42,955 bases of DNA from Stentor coeruleus (lineage: Eukaryota; Ciliophora; Heterotrichea; Heterotrichida; Stentoridae). Each line of letters begins with the position of its first letter. The stretch's first letter is position 1. The stretch spans positions 1 to 42,955 of the forward strand of contig MPUH01000620.1 of assembly GCA_001970955.1 (NCBI GenBank). Direction: 5' to 3'. The notes under the pieces are model-generated. The model had not been told where the DNA came from and did not search any database. It saw only the letters and a program-made list of their open reading frames with translations. Made by a program: the position numbers and the translations under genes. This document shows, piece by piece, positions 19,378-28,429 of the stretch.

Positions 19378-19609
19378 CTAAATAATTAATTTTCTTTATC
19401 ATTTTGACTATTTACTCTCATATTCTAATCATTCTTCCACCAAAAATCACCTTCAAAATGATCATCCTTAATGCCTAATTTCAATTAATCTTTATCATTT
19501 TTACTAAACCAGCATCCTACTAAAGCAATTATCTTTTCTTCCTTCCACCTTCAAAAATCCTCCTAAACTAACTACATCTCAAAATCCTAAAACTCTCATT
19601 TTAATAAAA
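19378..19609. promoter_or_regulatory. Upstream region of the PSI-domain gene
   Basis: A 232-base spacer between head-to-tail genes, C-rich and G-poor on the plus strand throughout. CCAGCATCC lies about 100 bases before the start. It must contain the 3' end of the cyclase mRNA and the start of the next one, but no element can be defined. Confidence 0.4.
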
Positions 19610-20773
19610 ATGTATATTTACCTTTGCCTAATATCAGCCTTAGCATCTCAACAGAGCTTTCTTCAACAAGCTCTAACCAGCACAGGCAAAGTGGCAGAAG
19701 GAGTTGAAAGCCTATCCGAAGAACTCTCATCATACTCATCCTCTCTCGACACATCTTTTTCAGATCTAGACAATGAAATCGATTCTTCACTACAAGTATC
19801 AGCAGAAATTGGTGCAACTTTATTTGAAGGCAAATCAGAAAGCCTCTCAATAGAGTTAGACTCATTAAACAAAGATATCAACGATATTGAAGTTTTACTA
19901 GCCGTTGAGTACAATTTCTGTGAAGACTTTTCTACATGCTCAGGCTGTGTTATGAATTCAAATTGCGTTTGGTGTACATCATTAGGATTATGCTTAGAAG
20001 GAGATAGTGAAGGGGTTTATGGCTTTGAATGTGAGTCTTGGGAATATGAAAAATGTAGTTTTGGGTCATGTAAATATTACGATACATGTGTTTCTTGTTT
20101 GGCTACAGAGTTATGTGGATGGTGTGAGAGGACTAATGAATGTATTGATGATTCTGGAGATTGTTCTAAAGCATTTTATTATGGAGTTGGGAGTATTTGT
20201 CCTTATAGTGAAGATATTATTATTGATAATGGGAATGAGGATGACTTGATAACTTTAGATCCTCTGTGGGAAGAACTTGCTGAGCTTAGAGAAGAATCAG
20301 CAGAGATCACAGCAATTATTGAAGAACTAGCAAAAGATCAAGAGGATATGCTGGGTACAGCTTCAGATGCTGTGGAAAGGGAGATTTCAACTGTAGAAAT
20401 AAACGTCGATTTAGCGAATCTGGTCGAAACTGTTGATTTGTTGAAAACCCAAGAAATTGAAGATGAAGAAGAGTATTTGACGGAATTAGCGACACAGACT
20501 CAAGAGCAAGTTATAGCAGAAGTATCAGAAGAAAGCAATGAGGATACAGAAAAAATTTTAGTAAGCGTAGATGAAGAGTTTACAGCTATAAATGAATACC
20601 TTGGTGTGGTGGAGAGTGATTTAGGTACATCGTTGGATAGCTTAGAAGAGTCTATGACAGAAATTTCAACTTTTATTACAGAAGCAGTTATTGAGTATGA
20701 AGAAAGTTTGGAAGCAGCTGAAGCAGCAGCAGAAGAAGAAGAAGAAGAAACTTCTGAGTCAGAGGATAGTTAA
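19610..20773 (+). CDS. Secreted acidic PSI-domain protein
   Basis: A 387-residue protein with an N-terminal signal peptide (MYIYLCLISALAS, cleavage probably before QQ). Residues about 25-95 are Ser/Glu-rich and helical. Two plexin-semaphorin-integrin-like Cys modules follow: about 103-148 (CEDFSTCSGCVMNSNCVWC) and about 150-200 (CVSCLATELCGWCERTNEC). Each has the C-x2-C...C-x2-C and tryptophan pattern of PSI domains. Residues 205-387 are very acidic with predicted coiled coil, ending in a poly-Glu run. No membrane segment follows the signal peptide, so it is probably secreted or stored in a granule. The strong acidity could suit calcium binding in a secretory compartment; this is inference. 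Confidence 0.75.
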   Translation: MYIYLCLISALASQQSFLQQALTSTGKVAEGVESLSEELSSYSSSLDTSFSDLDNEIDSSLQVSAEIGATLFEGKSESLSIELDSLNKDINDIEVLLAVEYNFCEDFSTCSGCVMNSNCVWCTSLGLCLEGDSEGVYGFECESWEYEKCSFGSCKYYDTCVSCLATELCGWCERTNECIDDSGDCSKAFYYGVGSICPYSEDIIIDNGNEDDLITLDPLWEELAELREESAEITAIIEELAKDQEDMLGTASDAVEREISTVEINVDLANLVETVDLLKTQEIEDEEEYLTELATQTQEQVIAEVSEESNEDTEKILVSVDEEFTAINEYLGVVESDLGTSLDSLEESMTEISTFITEAVIEYEESLEAAEAAAEEEEEETSESEDS

Positions 20774-20792
20774 GTTTAATTATAAAGTACTA

Positions 20793-21440
20793 AATTTAAT
20801 AAAAATAGAGAGTATTATAGTTTGTAGTATTATGATATTGAGGTTATTGGGTAAAACTTTTGATTTTNTTTTAATAAAAATAGAGAGGGTATTATGATAT
20901 TGAGGTTATTGGGTAAAAACTTTTGATTTTGAAATCGGCTATTAGGTGCAATCAATTAGCTATCTTGAATTTAGATGAAACTTAGCAAAAAATCTAACAA
21001 GATATTGCGAAACAAATTAAGAAGGAACTTAAAATTTAAGAGAAATAACTAGTTAGAATAAAACAATCTACTTATTTTGCTATTGATTATTTTATATTGA
21101 ATTTTTCAAGCATAAGCCAAAATTTCGACCCTGAATGAGTTAAANATTTAATAAAAATAGAGAGTATTATAGTTTGTAGTATTATGATATTGAGGTTATT
21201 GGGTAAAACTTTTGATTTTGAAATCGGCTATTAGGTGCAATCAATTAGCTATCTTGAATTTAGATGAAACTTAGCAAAAAATCTAACAAGATATTGCGAA
21301 ACAAATTAAGAAGGAACTTAAAATTTAAGAGAAATAACTAGTTAGAATAAAACAATCTACTTATTTTGCTACAAGTATTGATTATTTTATATTGAATTTT
21401 TCAAGCATAAGCCAAAATTTCGACCCTGAATGAGTTAAAA
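20793..21440. repeat. Three near-identical direct copies separated by single Ns (20868, 21145)
   Basis: A block beginning AATTTAATAAAAATAGAGAG occurs as a partial copy at about 20793-20867, a longer copy at 20869-21144 and a full copy at 21146-21440. The middle copy lacks about 16 bases (TTATAGTTTGTAGTA region) and a 7-base ACAAGTA segment present in the last. The single Ns between copies suggest unmerged assembly ends or alleles placed in tandem. It contains no open reading frame. Confidence 0.75.
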
Positions 21441-21454
21441 AATAAACCAATAGT

Positions 21455-21831
21455 TAAGGGAAATCATAAGGTAAAGTGTCAAATATAGTCAAAGTTCAGT
21501 AGGCAAAGTGAGTAGCATTACAGCGTTTTCTTCAATTCTAGGGATATTTTTAATAAGTAGGAATCAAAACATACCTTCAGGTACTGAGACATTAAATCAT
21601 CATAGGAGTATATGCTAAGATAAAGTAATACCATTTATCAATAAGCTTTTTGATGGGTATAATTCTGAAGTAAAGCAATTGAAAAGAAGGGAGGCTTAGA
21701 AGGTCTCCAAGAACATGAAGTCTACCACTTTGACTGAAAATTTTACAAGATGAGACACTTTGTGCTTATATTTTGGATATCCGCTTACTGAGTTGAGCAT
21801 ATAGCTTAGAATTCTATTGATTAACATAAAT
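21455..21831 (+). pseudogene. Protein-like in-frame leader with several stops before the small membrane gene
   Basis: In the same frame as the 88-codon gene that follows, this region reads as protein-like peptides (SSVGKVSSITAFSSILGIF; SRNQNIPSGTETLNHHRSIC; KVIPFINKLFDGYNSEVKQL; KSTTLTENFTR) broken by TAA, TAG, TGA and, last, TAG at 21802-21804. None of the stops sits in a 15- or 16-nt GT...AG intron. The frame is kept across all four. Either the downstream gene is the intact end of an otherwise decayed longer gene, or this is unusual noncoding leader. Confidence 0.35.
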
Positions 21832-22098
21832 ATGGTCTTGCATCCATTGCTAAAAGAAATACCAAGTAGATTTGAAATTCCCTTAAGCCCACTTGTTCAG
21901 AGACAGTTTAATAGGCATAGATGGATGTTTCTTTTTATTGGAGGGTTCTGGGCTTTATGGCTTATATTTATCCCTATAAGCAGATTTCCAATAACATTTG
22001 GCCAGGAGCATTTAGAGACTTATGCTATGCCAGATTATGGTAGCGGCAAGTTTTATACTTTATTTAGATTAAAGTCTTGGAGGATTGATAATATTTAG
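21832..22098 (+). CDS. Small single-pass membrane protein (hypothetical)
   Basis: An 88-residue protein from the ATG at 21832 (MVLHPLLKEIPSRFEIP). Residues about 32-51 form one hydrophobic segment (WMFLFIGGFWALWLIFIPIS) preceded by basic RQFNRHR, giving a positive-inside signature with the N-terminus probably facing the cytosol or matrix. The tail is soluble. Codon use and base composition look coding. Size and shape recall small subunits of mitochondrial complexes, but no family is recognised. The in-frame region upstream is protein-like but full of stops, so this may be the surviving end of a longer gene. Confidence 0.5.
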   Translation: MVLHPLLKEIPSRFEIPLSPLVQRQFNRHRWMFLFIGGFWALWLIFIPISRFPITFGQEHLETYAMPDYGSGKFYTLFRLKSWRIDNI

Positions 22099-22821
22099 AA
22101 GATTAGGTTATATGTGATAAAAGAAGTTTTGAAATGTGCTTAGGTGTTAGGAATTTTGAAGGCAAATGATTTGGTTTGAGGATGAAGTTGGAGTTTAAGT
22201 TTGACTAGGGATTGAACGATTTTATTTAGGATATGAATAGATGGATTATGTTTTAGTAGTTCATAGTATTTTATTTTTAAAGTTAGTTTGGGTGATTTGA
22301 TTGAGAAATGTGGGTTTAGGATTTTAGAGTTTTTTTTATGATAATTTATAGTTTGCATTTGCTTTAGATTTATGAATTCCAATAATTTATGCTGCTTTTT
22401 AGTTAAAATCATATTATATTTATATAGCAATTGTCCTAGTAGTATCTTTAGACATAATGATAGAATATATTAATTTAAACAAAATAATAAGGGAATTTGC
22501 AAGTAAAGATTAGAATAAATTACTAAAATATATACATACTATACATACTATACATACTATATATACTATATATAAACTATATATAAGCTATATAAACATA
22601 ATCTATACTAAATATAATCTAAATATCAATCAAAATCATAAAATTTATAACCTTTTATAATAGTCAAAATACATTTCTCACTTTCCTTCTAAATCAAAAA
22701 TAATAATTTTAATATTGAATCCCTTATCAAATCAATCTTTTATTAATTCAATTTCATATAAGCATCCAAACTTATCATTTATTATTAGTACACTTTCTAA
22801 TAAAACATATAAAAGCAAACC
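22099..22821. other. Intergenic between two plus-strand genes
   Basis: The first 250 bases are G-rich and C-poor, the last 200 C-rich and G-poor. It holds the 9-bp microsatellite listed separately. AAGCATCC lies about 65 bases before the CK2 beta start. No gene is supported. Confidence 0.6.
22535..22598. repeat. Microsatellite, 9-bp unit CATACTATA, decaying to TA-rich
   Basis: About three perfect CATACTATA units are followed by degenerate TATACTATA and AACTATATATA sequence. It is a simple repeat in the spacer before the CK2 beta gene. Confidence 0.8.
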
Positions 22822-23454
22822 ATGTCTATAGTAAGTAAGCATTATCTAGCTGATTCCTCACAAGATGAAGAGTCCTCAGAAGGTGGGTGGATATCTTGGT
22901 ACTGTAGCTTAGATGGACACAAATTCTTAATGGAAGTTCCAGAAGACTATATACAAGATGCATTCAACCTTTATGGCCTTAAAGCTAAAGTTAGCATGTT
23001 CAATGAAGCTATAGAACTTATACTAGCAGGTGGGGTTCCAGATGAAGACGACCTTCAAGATGAGGGTTTTCTCGAAATCTATAAAGCAAGTTCTGAGCTT
23101 TATGCTCTGATCCATGCAAGATACTCACAAACCACAGGAGGTCTTTCAATAATGAGGGAAAAATTCATCGCAGGTATCTACGGCATCTGTCCCCGTGTAT
23201 TATGTGAAAAGCAAAGGGTACTCCCAATCGGCATATCTGATCAACTAGGTATTTCTCGAGCTAAAATCTTCTGCCCAAAATGTCAAGATATTTACGTTCC
23301 TAAAGAAAAGCACGCTAATATCGACGGTGCAAATTTTGGATCTTCTGCACCTCATTTATTCCTACAAACCTATTCAGAGTTCTACCCGCCAACTAATCTT
23401 AACAAATATGTGCCAAAAGTTTATGGATTTCGTTTACATGAAGTAATTAAGTGA
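22822..23454 (+). CDS. CSNK2B: Casein kinase 2 regulatory subunit beta
   Basis: A 210-residue protein, near the family's usual 215. Hallmarks in order: Ser/acidic N-terminus before WISWYC; the EDYIQDAFNLYGL helix; an acidic loop (DEDDLQDE); LYALIHARY; the zinc ribbon with C123-x4-C128 and C151-x2-C154; and IDGANFG...FLQTYSEFYP, which follows the ribbon in all CK2 beta proteins. The zinc ribbon mediates the beta dimer that joins two catalytic alpha subunits. The N-terminal Ser/Glu cluster matches the usual autophosphorylation site. The gene ends 34 bases from the tail of the opposite-strand cNMP-binding gene, so the two 3' UTRs must be very short or overlap. Confidence 0.95.
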   Translation: MSIVSKHYLADSSQDEESSEGGWISWYCSLDGHKFLMEVPEDYIQDAFNLYGLKAKVSMFNEAIELILAGGVPDEDDLQDEGFLEIYKASSELYALIHARYSQTTGGLSIMREKFIAGIYGICPRVLCEKQRVLPIGISDQLGISRAKIFCPKCQDIYVPKEKHANIDGANFGSSAPHLFLQTYSEFYPPTNLNKYVPKVYGFRLHEVIK

Positions 23455-23488
23455 ATTTTTTTCTACATTAATATAAGTAATTTACATA

Positions 23489-24880
23489 TTAATATTGCTC
23501 TGATTTACGGTGAACAAAGAAGGATTCTCGTTTCAATAAGATTTTGCTCATCTCTTTTTTGTGGACTTCAAGAAAAGTTTTGACGATATTTGCTTTTTTT
23601 TCCATAGCGATATCAAAATCTTTTCTTCCACTGGGCAAAGGTACGAGATTTGTAGCATCAAGGACCGCGTTAAGTTTGAGTTTTTTATCAGATACAGTCT
23701 TTCTGACAACTTTTCGTAAATCTTCTATACCTGGGATACGGTCATGGACTTTCATGAGATCTTTTATATCTTTATCAGATAATATTTCAAAAAGGAACTC
23801 TTTTTTTAATATATACAGTTCAGTGTTTCCGAGGGCTACAGCCCGAGTTTTTCTTTTACATTTTTCTACAACTTCTTCTTCTCCAAAAAAATCCCCTTGT
23901 TTGCAAGTTCTGATAACCCTAGTATAGGTGTCTTTGTCTATAAGAGTTTCTTTTTTCTTGTTAGGGATTTGAAGCCTTTTAGTTACTGTTACATTAATAT
24001 CTAGTTTTATAGCACCTTCTGCAATGAAATAGATACTATTAGCATGCTGGGATTCGGAGTATATTACTTGTTGGTCTTTATAGGTGACAATTATCATGTT
24101 CCAGGCTATGACTTCGAGTCTTGCTGCAAGTAAGTCTTTAAAAAACTCTACGTGTTTCATGAAATTTACAATTAGGTCTCGTTGTTTATGCCTTTGACGC
24201 ATGACTATGTTGAGGTAGTCTTCTTTGGTTAGTAGCAAAGCTGTTACTGGTTCGTGAGCAATAACAGTAGCATTTCGTTTTGCATTGTTTTCTAAAGCCA
24301 TTTCTCCAATAATATTATTACTACCAACCGAGTCAATAAGTCCATTAGCATTATAAATCCCAACTGAGCCTGTAAGTATAATAAACATCCTATCTCCAAC
24401 ATCCCCTTCCTTTACCATAACTTCATTCGTATTAAAAAAACTAGTCCTCAACTTTGAACAAACATCAGCTTTAGTATAATCACTAAGAGTTTTAAAAAAG
24501 CTACATGTTTCACACCATTCAAATAATTCCCGATTTTCTATAGCGCTTCTTAATTGATAAGGCTTTTTGCATATTATTCCTATATCATTTTCTATAGTCG
24601 AGGCTAAATGGTTTTGAAAATCAGTTCTCTCTAATAACCATTTAGGAAAAACCCCAGTTTGGAGTTTTGGGGATTGGACTGGCTTTTCTAGTTTAGAAAG
24701 GCTTGAGATTTTACCTAAAGGGCTACGAACTTTCAGGATTCGAGTTGCGGATGGGATACAGATTGTAGGGGACAAAGCAGATTTTAGGTTTGAACGCGCG
24801 GTTTGTGGAGTTCGATGCAAGTTTTTAGATTTCTGTAGTCCATGGGTATCGATTTTTATATACACTCTTCGTTTATCCAT
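23489..24880 (-). CDS. Protein with two cyclic-nucleotide-binding domains
   Basis: A 463-residue protein. Residues 1-120 are basic and Ser/Thr-rich. The first domain (about 125-235) has the phosphate-binding cassette GEMALENNAKRNATV at 192-206, keeping Glu193 and Arg202 needed to hold the cyclic phosphate. The second (about 245-370) has a degenerate cassette (FFGEEEVVEKCKRKTRAVA, Glu334, Arg346) with an insert before it. No kinase, channel or RI/RII-type inhibitor sequence is visible, so it is not a clear PKA regulatory subunit; it more resembles stand-alone two-domain proteins such as CNBD2. The start at 24880 is the first ATG in the frame. It is tail-to-tail with CK2 beta. Confidence 0.85.
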   Translation of the reverse strand: MDKRRVYIKIDTHGLQKSKNLHRTPQTARSNLKSALSPTICIPSATRILKVRSPLGKISSLSKLEKPVQSPKLQTGVFPKWLLERTDFQNHLASTIENDIGIICKKPYQLRSAIENRELFEWCETCSFFKTLSDYTKADVCSKLRTSFFNTNEVMVKEGDVGDRMFIILTGSVGIYNANGLIDSVGSNNIIGEMALENNAKRNATVIAHEPVTALLLTKEDYLNIVMRQRHKQRDLIVNFMKHVEFFKDLLAARLEVIAWNMIIVTYKDQQVIYSESQHANSIYFIAEGAIKLDINVTVTKRLQIPNKKKETLIDKDTYTRVIRTCKQGDFFGEEEVVEKCKRKTRAVALGNTELYILKKEFLFEILSDKDIKDLMKVHDRIPGIEDLRKVVRKTVSDKKLKLNAVLDATNLVPLPSGRKDFDIAMEKKANIVKTFLEVHKKEMSKILLKRESFFVHRKSEQY

Positions 24881-25465
24881 TTATTGGCAGATTATTAAAT
24901 GTGTTTTATGGGGTGATTTTTGATAGAGAATTAGAGGATGGATGATAAGTTTTACAGGGTTATGAGAATTGTGTGGAATGTGTAGGGAATATTTGAGGGA
25001 AATGACTAGCAGGCTTTTTTTGGTAAGATTATAGGGTGGAAGAGTTTTATACGTTTTTTATGGGTAAAAAACTATGGATGTTTGGAATTAGAATAGTTAA
25101 AATTTTGGTTGCTGAGAAAAAAAAATGATTTTTGGCATAACCCCAGAATGACCAGAATTACTAGAAAATCATAATTATGACAATAGTTAATCTTTATAAC
25201 TAATTCATTGATAATTATATAGATATATCTACTTAAAAATATATACATCAGAGCCTTTCTCATCACTTTCTCCATCTAAAGTTATTCTAATTTTTCCCTC
25301 TGATAATTTTCTTTTTATAATAAAAGATTTATCCCATCAAAAATCAGCAAATTCTCTTTCCTAACACTCTGTCATCTCATAACTATAATCTTTAAACCTT
25401 CCATGCCCTAATTCTCGCATCTCTAAAATCCTCTCCTAAGCATTTTATATAAATACTATCAAACC
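24881..25465. promoter_or_regulatory. Divergent upstream region of the cNMP-binding and ankyrin-DHHC genes
   Basis: Both flanking genes start here and run outward. Base skew switches inside: 24901-24960 has about 20 G and 1 C on the plus strand, while 25340-25460 is C-rich and G-poor. No TATA-type element is identifiable. An open stretch at 25072-25275 on the minus strand has no coding character. Confidence 0.45.
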
Positions 25466-27052
25466 ATGGAAAATGAGGAGAATTTCATCAAACTAATCTA
25501 CAAAGCCGACATCATCGAGCTCTATAAATTCCTTAAAGACACAAATATCGATCTCTTCCTTTGCAAAGACCCTAAAAAATACACAGCTCTTCATATAGCA
25601 AGTCTTAATGGGACATACTCAGTATTTCAATTCCTCATAACATACGTAAAAAAAAACTACAAAGACTGGCTGACCATCATTCAAGAATGGGCAAATCAAG
25701 TCACCGATGAAAACTTCACAGCTTTACACTTTGCGGCTTTCAGAGGAAATTTGGTAGAAATTATTTAGAAAATTGTCAAAAAACTATTAGAAATCGGCTG
25801 CGATCCTAGATACAAAAACAAACAAGGCTTAACAGTTATGCATGTAGCTGCTCAATCAAATCAACCACTAATCCTAGCGTATTTTTACGATATTGGCCTT
25901 CCAATAAATGAACCTGACAACAAAGGTGGCCTTCCATTACATTGGGCAGCTAATCAAGGTAGTGAGATATGTGCATCATTATTACTTAGTTGGGATACAT
26001 CTTTGATAAATAATAAAGACAATGAAGAAAGGACTCCTTTGCATTTAGCTACTATAGCAGGGAGTTCGAGAATAATCAAAACTTTATTAATAAAAGGAGC
26101 TAATAGAGATGTTTATGATAGTAAATCAAAAAAACCTATTGACTTAGCTCATGATAACAATCAAGAATCTTTAGTCAAAATATTAAAACCTGTTTCTTTG
26201 ATCTCAGAACTAGGTTTTCGCTTACCTCTTCGTCCTCCTAGAGCTAATTATATATCTGTGATCACATATATTTCACTATATGGAATAGGTTCAATTGGAG
26301 TTGTCGCTTTGACTTATGCTGATGTTTGCAAACCTATACGAGTTCCTTACTTTTGCATTTTAATCTTATCATTAATCAATTTTATTATAGTCTGTGCGAA
26401 AAATCCTGGTTATGTTCATAGTAGCCCTGTGAGCATATCATCATTATATGAAAAGTATGAAAACCATTTAGTATGCCCTGACTGCAAAATATATAGACCA
26501 GCCAGATCACGACATTGTCAAAGCTGTGATCGATGTGTTGAGAAATTTGATCACCATTGTCCTTGGGTTAATAACTGTATTGGAGCGAGGAATTTAGGCT
26601 GGTTTTTTAGTTTTATCAATATCATGTGGATTTCTATAGTATTAAAATTGATTATATGTGAAGAAATATTAAGATCAAAAATCAATAGTTCAATAAATGC
26701 TATTATTGTGACAATTCCTAATGAAATGATAAAACCTTTAGCTGTTGCTTTTGGAGGACTTTGCTTGATATTTTTTATCCCTGTGACTGTGCTTTTGTTT
26801 ATACATTATCAAAATTTTTGTAAGAATATGACGACAAATGAGAGGTTTTCAAAAGGTTGGCAAGCTTCAAGTAGTGAAAGTATTGTGAGTTATGAAAGGT
26901 ATAATCAATGTTGTTTGGTTAATTGCATGGAAATGTGCTTCAATGTTAATGAGAGAAGAAGGGCTTCTTGTGAGGTTAGACCTGCTGATGAGAATTCGAT
27001 TAATTATGAAGAGTTGGCTAAGACAGTGGAGAAGAGTTCGAGGATAGAATAA
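25466..27052 (+). CDS. Ankyrin-repeat DHHC protein S-palmitoyltransferase (two exons)
   Basis: Exon 1 is 25466-25753 (96 codons); a 15-nt intron at 25754-25768 is removed; exon 2 is 25769-27052, giving 523 residues. Ankyrin repeats fill about 1-240 (TALHIAS, TALHFAA, LPLHWAA, TPLHLAT). Two membrane segments precede the Cys-rich domain (CPDC...[12 protein letters not shown]), which ends in catalytic DHHC at 357-360, and two follow. The TTxE motif (TTNE) after the last segment is present. This layout equals yeast Akr1 and animal ZDHHC13/17: the Cys carries palmitate from acyl-CoA to protein cysteines, and the ankyrin part selects substrates, usually at Golgi membranes. All catalytic elements are intact. 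Unspliced, an in-frame TAG would end the protein at residue 100. Confidence 0.93.
25754..25768 (+). other. 15-nt intron in ankyrin-DHHC gene
   Basis: The intron reads GTAGAAATTATTTAG: GT start, AG end, A at position 10, phase 0, with its last codon a TAG. Splicing joins RGNL to [10 protein letters not shown] and restores an ankyrin repeat. Confidence 0.95.
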
Positions 27053-28009
27053 TTTTATAGGATAAATGTTGAATATGATGATATTGGGTAATTGGCGTTT
27101 AAGGTTAAAAATATGGTTTTCGACTGGAAATATAGATGGGAAATTAGATATTTGTATTTATATGAGATAGTTGATAGGATCTTTTGCTTTATAGTCAATA
27201 AAACTATATGAGAAAAGAAAATTTTATGAGTATGATTTAATATTTATATGAATATGCTAAGGATATTTTTATCTATTGCAGTATAAGAAAACGTGAGGAT
27301 TTTAGCTTATTTTATTATATAAGTTAGAAATATATTTTCCTCTAATCCTTCAGCATATGGAATTTGTTAAACTACACTTTTTATCAAGCATTATCATCTG
27401 CATACTCAGAACACATAAACTTAAATAACTATTTCACAAAAATGTATCAACCAAATCACTCTTTCACCCATTTATCTAAGCGTAATTCCCTTATTTCCCA
27501 TCCTTCCCTTCTCTAAAATCTTAAACTACATCATAAATTCATCCCTAAATATCTCAAAAAAATACACTAAACCCAAACCCAATCTTATCCTAAAAAATTC
27601 CCTTCATCATTTTAGCTAATCCAGCACTAATTCACTCACTGGAATCCTAAAAAAACTCATTCTAGCCATAGTAAATAAGTCACTATTTTTACTCCAAGAA
27701 CCACAACCTAACAATTTTCTTATTTAAGCCTTGTCCTACAGATATTATTAACTAATACGTCAAGTCTTAATTCAGCACGCCTATATAATCTCATTCTATA
27801 TTCTTATTTCATCATCAAATCTATTGAAACCCTTCAGAGCTTATATGCTTTAGTGAAAACTTATTTTCCAACCAACACTCTAATCATCAGTTAAAAATAA
27901 TTTTATCAAAATTTAGCATATGAATTTCATAAAAACTTGTATATTTTTACATGAAAAATATTGTATATCCTAATAATATATCTTGTCCATTTTTGGAGAG
28001 TAAATAAAT
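27053..28009. other. Intergenic between two plus-strand genes
   Basis: The first 150 bases are G-rich (27061-27120: 15 G, 1 C), and from about 27340 the plus strand is C-rich and nearly free of G. No gene, RNA or repeat was recognised. The last 100 bases before the ML-domain gene are AT-rich. Confidence 0.6.
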
Positions 28010-28429
28010 ATGAAAGTTATAGTCTTTGCAGCCTTAGCCTTAGCTGTAGCTCATGCCCATTTTGGTCTTGAAAGTTCTTTAACTCAACAAGTTGGTCAAA
28101 GTTGCCAATCTAATGGGGTTTACCAAATCTCTAGTTTTGATGTGAATCCTTGGACTCCACAATCTGGTAATCAAGTCACGATCACCATGGTTGGAACCTT
28201 CACGAGCAGTGTTACTGTAGGTCAAATCCAAAACAGCCTTAGAAATAATCAGCAGAGAGATTATCAATATGAAAACATCAACCAATATTTCACTCAGGGC
28301 ACTCAGAAAACTTTCACTTATCAATTGAACATTCCTCAATATCATTCAAGTTGGACTGTTGTTGTCAGTGTTCTTTCACCTGATACTCAGATAGTTTATG
28401 GATGCTGGACTTTCACGTTTTCTGATTAG
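28010..28429 (+). CDS. Secreted ML (MD-2-related lipid-recognition) domain protein
   Basis: A 139-residue protein with a clear signal peptide (MKVIVFAALALAVAHA, cleavage after about residue 16). The rest fits a single ML domain: Cys32 near the start pairs with Cys132 near the end (YGCWTFTF), with beta-strand stretches (SFDVNPWTPQSGNQVTITM; FTYQLNIPQ; SWTVVVSVLS) in NPC2/MD-2 order. Proteins of this family bind a lipid inside a beta sandwich in the secretory pathway, lysosome or phagosome. Codon use is comparatively rich in C and G, which suggests high expression. Ciliates carry many such small secreted proteins; the ligand is unknown. Confidence 0.8.
   Translation: MKVIVFAALALAVAHAHFGLESSLTQQVGQSCQSNGVYQISSFDVNPWTPQSGNQVTITMVGTFTSSVTVGQIQNSLRNNQQRDYQYENINQYFTQGTQKTFTYQLNIPQYHSSWTVVVSVLSPDTQIVYGCWTFTFSD

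Noticed and set aside
20793-21440. Alternative genetic code, reading TAA/TAG as Gln and TGA as Trp in the repeat block and leader
   Set aside because: Some frames look protein-like that way, but all intact genes here use TAA, TAG and TGA as stops and none needs reassignment.
22140-22430. Minus-strand open frame of about 95 codons
   Set aside because: Starts at a non-ATG codon and lies in the G-rich downstream spacer; low-complexity Lys/Asn/Leu sequence.
25072-25275. Minus-strand open frame in the divergent spacer
   Set aside because: No coding composition, inside the promoter region of two genes.
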